A stretch of DNA of 10,096 nt. Origin: an uncultured Flavobacterium sp. GTDB lineage: Bacteria; Bacteroidota; Bacteroidia; Flavobacteriales; Flavobacteriaceae. The stretch is from contig NZ_CALFIG010000140.1 of the NCBI RefSeq assembly GCF_937876455.1, positions 1 to 10,096 of the forward strand, in the 5' to 3' direction. The notes below the pieces were generated by a model. The model was not told the origin of the DNA. It made no database searches and saw only the letters and a list, made by a program, of their open reading frames with translations. Shown one piece after another: positions 1-9,000 of the stretch (position 1 is its first letter; every line of letters begins with the position of its first letter). A program made the position numbers and the translations under genes.

Positions 1-13
1 GCTCTTCCGATCT
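1..13. other. Illumina adapter remnant, left end
   Basis: The first 13 bases, GCTCTTCCGATCT, are the 3' end shared by the standard Illumina TruSeq adapters. The reverse complement of the same 13 bases begins the right-end adapter. This is library sequence, not genome, and the insert begins at base 14. Confidence 0.96.
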
Positions 14-37
14 GTGTTATTTATTTAAAAAAACAAA

Positions 38-45
38 TATATTTG
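38..45 (+). promoter_or_regulatory. Bacteroidota-type -7 promoter box for the giant surface protein gene
   Basis: TATATTTG fits the TAnnTTTG -7 consensus of the Bacteroidota primary sigma factor. It lies in a 12-base palindrome, CAAATATATTTG (34-45). Transcription would start near base 50, giving a leader of roughly 28 nt. The matching -33 TTG element would fall close to the adapter junction, and no clear one is seen. No Shine-Dalgarno sequence precedes the ATG at 78, which is normal for this phylum. Motif match only. Confidence 0.5.
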
Positions 46-77
46 TAAATTACATATAATAAACTAAATTAATTCTT

Positions 78-3000
78 ATGATAAACAATTACGATTCGGT
101 TGATACCCGTTTTTCCACGGGTTCACCAACTTCTACAAAACAAGGAGAAACGTCGTACACAGGTAAAAAACGAACCTGGCTTTCGTTAATTGCGCTGTTT
201 GTGACATTGTTTTCTTTTGTTTCTGTAAACGGACAAACCTATTTGTCTGAAAGTTTTGAAGGAACGTGGTATCTGAATGGAAATTCTAATACTGCAGTTA
301 CGCCTGGTGGTCCAAATGCTCCTTTAGGTTGGACTCAATCAAGACCTGTAAATAACGTCGCACCAGCTACAGCATGTGCTACTTCTGGAGGAAAAGATTG
401 GGGTAAAATGACTTGGAATGGTTCCGCATATGCAAGTGTTTTGAATACTGGAATAGGAGATTCAGGATGTACACCATATAGTACGATAGCAGCTCCAGTT
501 GATGGTTCAAGTATTTTGTGGTTTAATGATGGTTGGTGTTCTTCAGGTAATACAAGAAGAATCGAATCTCCATCAGTAAATTTGTCTACTTCAACTTCGC
601 CGATTGTAAGTTTCTCATATTCTTATGCAGGTTCTGCAACGGTAACTCTTGTTGGTTCATTAGATGGTGGAAATACATGGAATAATTTATCGACTATAAG
701 TACAACTACTTCTGGGTCTTGGGTGACTAAACTTGTCTTAATTCCTGATTCATATAAAATTGCAACTGCGAAATTTGGTTTTCAAGTAGCTTCTTCTTAT
801 GGTAGTTATGATGTTTACATAGACAATCTGGTTATTCGTGAAGGTGTTTCGCCTAATGCTTTACCAATTAGTTTTACAGCAACAGCCGTAACTCAAGTGG
901 GTATGACGGTAAATTGGGTGGATAACTCTACTAATGAAACGGCTTTTAGAGTATATCGTTCTACTGATAATGTAAACTTTACCCAAGTTGGTTCGGATAT
1001 TCCTTCTACAACAACTGCAGGGACAGGAACAGCTTATAATTTACCTACTGCTTCAGGTTTAATACCTGGTACAACATATTATTATAGGATTGCGTCAGTT
1101 ATTGAAACAGGGTCTGGTTATTTAACTGGTACACAAGCAACCTTAAATGGTGCTACGTATTACTGGACAGGAGCAACAGGAGATGCTTTTGCAACTTTAG
1201 GTAAATGGAATACAATGGCAGATGGTACGGGTACAGCTCCTACTGCTTTCGCTGCTACAGATGTATATATTATTGATGGTGATGGAACAACGCCAGGAGG
1301 AAGTACAACTATAAATATTGGTGCTGCGGTTTCTGTAGGACAATTAAAAATTACTAGCAATACTGCGGTTACCTTGCAGTCTTCTACAACTACCACTAGA
1401 ACAATTACGGTTACAGGGGGTCCTGGAGATGATTTTGTGGTAGAAAGTGGCAGTACATTAAATTTAACACACGCAACGCAAGCTGCCGCTATAGTTTTCT
1501 CAGGTACGGGTAATACAGGATTAGTTGCAGGAACAATTAATTTTGCAGGCTCTACTTCAAATACTATTACTACAACAGGGGGAACAGGTACTTTAGTTAC
1601 TGTGGCATCAACGGGAGTTGTTAATTTAGGTGCGGCTGGTAATACATTAGTGGGTTCTGTAGCAACATTAACTTTTACAAATGGATCAAACTGTAATTCT
1701 ACAGGTGGTACAACTGGTGCGCCACCAGTGCCATTGGCTACATGGGGCGCAACGTCAAATTTAACAATTACAGGTATTACTACTTCGACTACTACTGCAA
1801 CTAATAATGCACAAACGTTTGGTAATGTTACTTACAACTGTAGTGCAGCTTCAGCAACTATGAGTTTTTGGGCAGCTACTACGACAGCTGTTATTCAAGG
1901 TAATTTAACTATTACGGCTACCGGTACGGGTAGATTTAGAGCGACAACAGGAGGTACAGTTACCGTAAATGGTGATTTAATTTTAAATGGAGGTACGTTT
2001 GAAGTTTCTTCTACTTCAGGTACAGTTAAAGTCCTTGGAAATGTAATTCAAAATGGAGGTAGATTAGATGTTACTTCTGGTTCTTCTACAGCTTCGTTAC
2101 TTGTGGCAGGTCAATTTAATCAAGTCGCAGGAGATTTATTAGTTTCAGGTTCATCATCAACAAATAAGATAGAATTTAACGGTACAACTGCTCAAAATGT
2201 TTCTTTTGCAGGAACAACTAATGGATCAGTTGTGTTCAGAGTAAATAATGCAGCGGGGATTAATTTAACCGGGACAATGAATATTAATGTTAAAGGTTCT
2301 TTAATTATTTCAAATGGAAATATTACAGGAAGTGGAAGCGTTGTTTATATTCCTACCCATAGTTATACTTCGGCTGCAGGTGCAACATCAAGTACTACAA
2401 CAATTACGGTTGCAAGTACTGTTGGCTTACAAGTTGGTATGACTGTAACCGTTTCTGCGGGTGTTGGCGTTTTTGCTGCAAATACAACGGTTACTGCTAT
2501 TAACACCGCTACTACGTTTACAGTTTCTACAGCACCTACTACTGCTTTGTCAGGGGGTGCATCGGTAGTTTCAGGTACGTTTACGGGAACTAACACATTA
2601 ACTTATAATGGTGCGGTTGCTCAAACAGCAAATTCATTAGAGTTTCCAGCAACAAATGGTCCAGCTTCTTTAACAATTAATAATACAGCTACTGCACCTA
2701 ATAATGTAGTAACAGTTCCATTTACAAGAACATTAGTAGGAACAGCTGGTACATTAACATTAACAGCTGGTATTTTAGATAATTCAACCTATGTGTTAAC
2801 AGTTCCAAATACAGCAGTTGCTGCGGTTTCTGCTGGTTCTGCAACAGCATATATGAAAGGAGCTTTAGAAAGAAGCTTACCTGCAAGTTTAGTAACAGGT
2901 TCAACGTATTCGTTCCCTGTAGGTAAATCAGGATTTAATCCATTTGCATTAGTTAATCCATTAACAAATGCTGGTGGTACGGTTTCTGTAAAAGCAGAAG

Positions 3001-6000
3001 TTTTTGATGCAGCTACAGGTGGTACGAATGGTACTTTAATTGGTGCATTAAACACAAATAGATATTGGGCTGCTTCTATTACAAATGGTTCAGCTAACTT
3101 TACAAATGCGTTAGTAAAAATTTCAGATACACCAAATGGTGCTGATGCTATTGCAAGTAGCACTACATTAACGGGTGCATATAGTATGGTAGGTGGTTTA
3201 ACAACTACAGCTACTGCTTCTTCATTACAATCTACAACGCCTGAAGTAACAACTTTAGATGGGTATTATGTAATGGCTTCAAAAGCAGCAGCTACATTAG
3301 CTACACCAACTGTTACACCTTCTGGTAATCAATGTACAAATGTAGCAAGAGCTATAAGTGTACTTATTACGCCAGGTGGTGGAGCAATTACTACCGTAGT
3401 TTTAAATTATAGTATAAATGGGGTAGCACAAACAGCTATCAACATGACAAACTCAACTAATAATGGCGCTTTAGTAGCGGATACTTGGACAGCAACGATA
3501 CCAACAGTTACGCCAACTAATGCTACTATTACATGGTCTATTACAGCAACAGACGCTAATAGTTTAACAAGAAGTGTAACAGGTACAGCTTATACAGACG
3601 AACCTAATTTAGGTGTGTCGGCTACAGCTGCGGCTTCTCTTGCTACAGTGTGTGCAGGAAGTCCTTCTAGTTTAAGTATTTCGTTTTCTAATGCAGCACC
3701 TTCTACTTTATATTCAACTCCGTCAGTTACAAATGCAACGACAGACGAGGATTTAGGTAATGTTACTATTACTCAGGGAGCAACAACAATTTTAAATAAT
3801 ACTTCTGCAATAAATTCATTAACAGGTACAATTGGTGCAGCTACTGGAACTGCAGGAGCATTTTCAAATTATACATCTTTTGGACCTTATGCTGTTACAG
3901 CAGGACAAACATATAATTTTTCATTAAGTTCATTACAAAGCACTACTGCTTATGGAAATTCAATGGCAATTTTTATTGATTACAATAGAGATGGAGATTT
4001 TGCTGATGCTGGCGAAAACGTTTATGCTGCTACTGCTACAACTTCTGGAGCCCATACAGAAACAGGTTCGTTTACAATCCCTGCCAGTGCTTTTAATGGA
4101 AAAACAAGAATGAGAGTTATCTGTAACGAAGGTACTATTGCATCATCTACACCGTCAGTTTCATATGGTGAATATGAAGACTACATGTTAAATATAACTA
4201 GCTCAAATGTTGGAGGTGGTGCTACTGTGGCTACTCCAACAGCTTATTCTTGGTCAGATGGTACGTCTGTTGTAGGAACTACTAATCCTTTAGTAGTAAA
4301 TCCTACAACCACAACAACCTATACAGGTACAGCTACTGTTAATGGATGTCCAATTACGGCAACGACAACGGTTACAGTAAATCCATTACCTACAGCGCCT
4401 ACGGCTACTAACTCTACACAATGTGGTACACAAATACCAACAGCTAGTGTAGCAGATACTAATGCATTTACTACGCCAACGTTTAAATGGTATGATGCAG
4501 CAACTGCTGGTACAGTAGTACAATCAAGTACTTCTACTACATTTACATCTTCAATAAGTGCAACAACTACATTCTATGTAGCGGTAGTGCATCCTACAAC
4601 AGGTTGTGAAAGTCCACGTACAGCAGTTACTGTTTCGGTAAGTACACCAGATGCTATTACAGCGACATCAACTGCTACATCAATTTGTATTGGGCAGTCT
4701 ATCACACTTACAGCGGCTAATAGTGCTACTACACCAGCACAAACTTATGCATATTCTTGGTTGTCTACAGCCAACAGTGGTGTAGCAACTGCACAATCAG
4801 GTGCTTCTATCACAGCAACACCAACAACGGTAGGTTCATATACATATACAGTTACAGCGGTAGATGGTTCATGTCAAACTACTGCAACAGTTACAGTTAC
4901 GGTTAATCCGCTTCCAGTAATTACTACTGCAACAGCAAGTCCAAACGTGGCTTGTGCAGGAAGTACAATTAATTTAGATGCAACTGTAATTAATATACAA
5001 GCAGGGGCAACTAATTTAGGAGCTGGTGCTTCAACATCTTCTTCTGCGGGTCAGTCTTTCTTACCTGGAGCTTGGGGAGGTGCAAAAACGCAATATTTAA
5101 TTAGAGCTTCTGAATTAACTGCTTTAGGTTATTCGGCAGGTAATATTACATCACTTGGTTTTGAACCTACAACATCAGGTCAAACCTATACAGGATTCCA
5201 ATTATGGGTAGATCAAACATCAACTACTGATTTAACAACTACTTTCTTGCCAACAGGTACACAAGTGTATTTAGCTACGGCTACAAACAATGCCTTTACA
5301 CCTGTAGCAAATACAGTAAATACGTTAGCATTTGGTACAGGTTCTGGTTCATCCTCTTCATTCAACTGGGATGGAACTTCAAATTTAGTAGTAACTTTCT
5401 CATGGAGTTCAGTGCCTAGTGCAACTACTTCAACTGGTTCTACTATGAAGGTAGATGCGCCTGGATTTACGTGTACAACTTATAAACAATCAGATAGTGT
5501 AACGCCAGCTGCTATGTTGGCAACAACTACTGGTACTACAGGTACTAATCGTCCTAAGTTTATCTTAGGTGGTCAAATAGCTACAAATGTAACATCAAGT
5601 TACAACTGGACATGGTCAATTGGAAGTACAAATGTATTAAATACTGCTTCTGGTACAACTACAGTTCCAACAGGAGCAACTACAACATATACAGTTACAG
5701 CAACTAACATTGCAACAGGATGTAGTGCTTCGCAAAATGTTACTGTATCTACAAACGTAGCTGCTTTATCTATGTTTGCTATTGCGCCACAAGCGTCAAG
5801 TATTTGTGTGGGTGAAACAGTAACGATGTATGCCAATCCAACAGGAGGGTGTATTCCTTATACGTATTCTTGGAGTGATGGAACATCAGTTGTTGGAACA
5901 GCTGCTACATTAGCGGTTACACCAACATCTGATAAAACCTATACGTTAACTATTACAGATAATGCAGGTACACAGTTGGTAAAAACGGCTACAGTAACTG

Positions 6001-9000
6001 TAAATAACCCGCAACCGGCTTCAGTAGCAGGTCAAACGATTTGTGCAAATAGTTCAGCGTTTACACTTTCAGCTACAGAGTCTACTCCAGGTAACTTATT
6101 AAACTGGTATGCGGCGCAAACAGGAGGTAGCGTATTAGCTTCAGGATCAACCTTTACAACACCATCTATTTCAGCAACAACTACTTATTATGTTGAAGAA
6201 AATGCTTTAGGTGCTGTAAATGCAGGTTTAGGTAGAGCTTCTACAACAGCTACTACTAGTACAACTCCATCTACGTATGGTTTAGTATTTAATTTAAATG
6301 TTAAATCTAAATTGAATTCAGTAGATGTGTATTTAGCAAGTGCTACAGCAGGGAATTTAGTGGTTCAATTACAAAATTCTACGGGTGCAGTTATTAATTC
6401 AAAAACGATAGCTGTTCCTGCAGGAAATGCGACTACTCCAGTACAATATACGGTTCCATTAGATTTCATTATTCCAGCTGGAACAGGATATAGATTATTA
6501 GCTATTTCAGGAACTTCAATGGTAAGAGAATCTGCATTAGGTGGTTTCCCATATTCATTAAGTTATTTTGGAGATATTACAAGCGGATACATTTCTGGTA
6601 CTTCTACATCATATTATTTCTTCTATAACTGGAGTTTATCTGATGTTTGTACAGGATTACGTGTGCCAGTTACGGCTACATTAAATATTCCTCCTTCTAT
6701 TACGTTAAGTGGTGCTTCAGCTACGATTTGTAATGGTCAAGCTACAACTACAGCTGTAACAGTAGCAACTGGAGGTTCTAGTTATGATGTATATACTTGG
6801 TCTCCAATAACAGGTGTAACAGGAAACAGTTCTACAGGTTGGACATTTAACCCAACAAGTTCAACTACCTATACATTAACAGCTTCACAGTCAGCAGGAA
6901 CATGTAGTACTACAGCTACGTATGTAGTAAATGTAAATCCTACGCCATCTGCAATTACAATTGCACCAGCTGCACCAGCAGTTTGTGTGAATTCAATACA
7001 AGCACTTACAGTAACAGGAGGAACAGTAGGTTCAACAGTTAATGTGGGTACGGCAAATACAACAAATGCAACTACGGCTTACCCTAGTCCATTTACAAAT
7101 TATTATGGTGGTACAAAACATCAAATGTTAATTAAAGCATCTGAATTGACAGCATTAGGTTTAATGCCAAATATTCCAATTCAATCGCTATCATTTGAAG
7201 TGACTGCTGTAGGTTCTACATTTACTGGAACATTACAAAATTTCCAAGTAGATATGGCTTCTACAAGTGCAACAGTCTTAACATCTACTGCATTTTTACC
7301 AGCTACTACAAATGTAAGAGCAGCAGCAGATTTACCAGTTGCAGTTGGAGTGGTAACTATTCCATTAAACGGTCAGTTTGCATGGGACGGTGTAAGTAAT
7401 ATTGTTATTCAAACGTCTTACAGTAATACCAATTCAGGTACTACAACTGATTTTGTTCAAATGAAAAATTCAGATCCTGGATTTGTAAGTACAAACTGGT
7501 ACAGAGCTGATAGTGTAACAGCTGCTTCAATTTTAGCCGCAACAACACCTTCAAGTTCTGGAAATGCGAGACCTAATATGGTTTTAGACAATTCAGCATC
7601 TACAAATATTACGTGGTCTCCAACGACTAACTTATATACAAATGCCGCAGCTACAACGCCATATACTGGTGGGTATGCGACTACTGTGTATGTTAAGTCA
7701 GCGACTGCAACAACTACTACCTACACAGTAAGTTCAGTAACCTCTACAGGTTGTTCTGCTAGTGGAACAATTACTTTAACGGTTAATGCTTTGCCAACAG
7801 TGGCAACAGTTAACCCAGCAGCAGTATGTGCACCTGCAACTATAGATTTAACAGCTTCAGCAGTAACAACAGGTTCTGATTCAGGATTAACATTTACTTA
7901 TTTTACGGATTCAGCTGCAACGACTGCTTTAGCAACTCCAAGTGCAGTGGCAACTTCTGGAACATACTATATTAAAGGTACAAATGCGAATGGATGTTCA
8001 GTAGTAATGCCAGTAACGGTAACAATCAATCCGCTACCTACCGTAACAACTGTAGCGCCAGCGACGGTTTGTTATCCAAGTACGGTTGATTTGACAGCTT
8101 CAGCAGTAACAACAGGTTCTGATTCAGGATTAACATATACTTATTTTACGGATTCAGCGGCTACGACTGTATTAACAAATCCAAATGCGGTAACAACTTC
8201 TGGTACGTATTACATTAAAGGTACAAATGCGAATGGATGTTCATCTATAGCTTCAGTAGTTGTAACAATTAATGTTACAAATGCACCAACAGGTACTGCT
8301 TCTCAAACATTCTGTGGTTCGGCTAATTTATCACAATTAGTAGTAACAGGAAGTAATATAAGATGGTATAATGCTGCTACAGGTGGTACAGAGTATCCAG
8401 CTTCATTATGGTCACTTGTGGGCTTAGTAAATGGAACAACATATTATGCTACTCAAACAGTTAATGGTTGTGAAAGTACAACAAGATTAGCGGTGACAGC
8501 AGTTATTAATACAATTCCATCTGCACCAAATGCTTCAGCTCAAGATTTCTGTTCTGCGCCTACTGTATCACAATTGTTACCTAATGGTTCAAGTATTAAT
8601 TGGTATAGTGCATCAACAGGAGGTACTCCGTTGGCTTCAACTGACATATTGAGTGCAAATACTTATTATGTATCGCAAACTATTAATGGTTGCGAAAGTA
8701 CAAGAACCCCTGTAACTATTACTATCACAGCATTGCCAGCGCCAACAGGTGCATCAACGCAAACTGTATTTGGAGGTGTAGCAGCAGATGCTACAATTGA
8801 AGATATTTCAGTAAGTGGAACAAACGTTATTTGGTATCCAACTGCAGCTGATGCAGCAGCAGGAACAAATGCAATTGCAGCAGGAACACAATTAGTTGAT
8901 GGAGCTACATATTATGCAGTTTCAGTAGTTGGTTCATGTAGAAGTACAGCATTAGCTGTTACGGTAACAGTAACACTTGATAATAGAACATTTGATTTAG

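Noticed and set aside
105..122. Hairpin ACCCGT-TTTTCC-ACGGGT early in the coding sequence as an attenuator
   Set aside because: The stem is only 6 bp, with no T run or alternative pairing visible, and lies within codons 10-15. Chance is a sufficient explanation.
1149..2357. Repetitive Thr/Gly-rich DNA as a CRISPR array or satellite
   Set aside because: There are no fixed-length identical repeats with unique spacers. The repetition is at protein level, in one open reading frame.
1160..5836. Minus-strand open frames inside the giant gene (for example 1160-1396, 2363-2596, 2789-3163, 5600-5836)
   Set aside because: They are antisense shadows of Thr/Ala/Val-rich coding sequence, have low-complexity translations with no recognisable domain, and lie within an intact 9.1 kb gene with clear domain structure.
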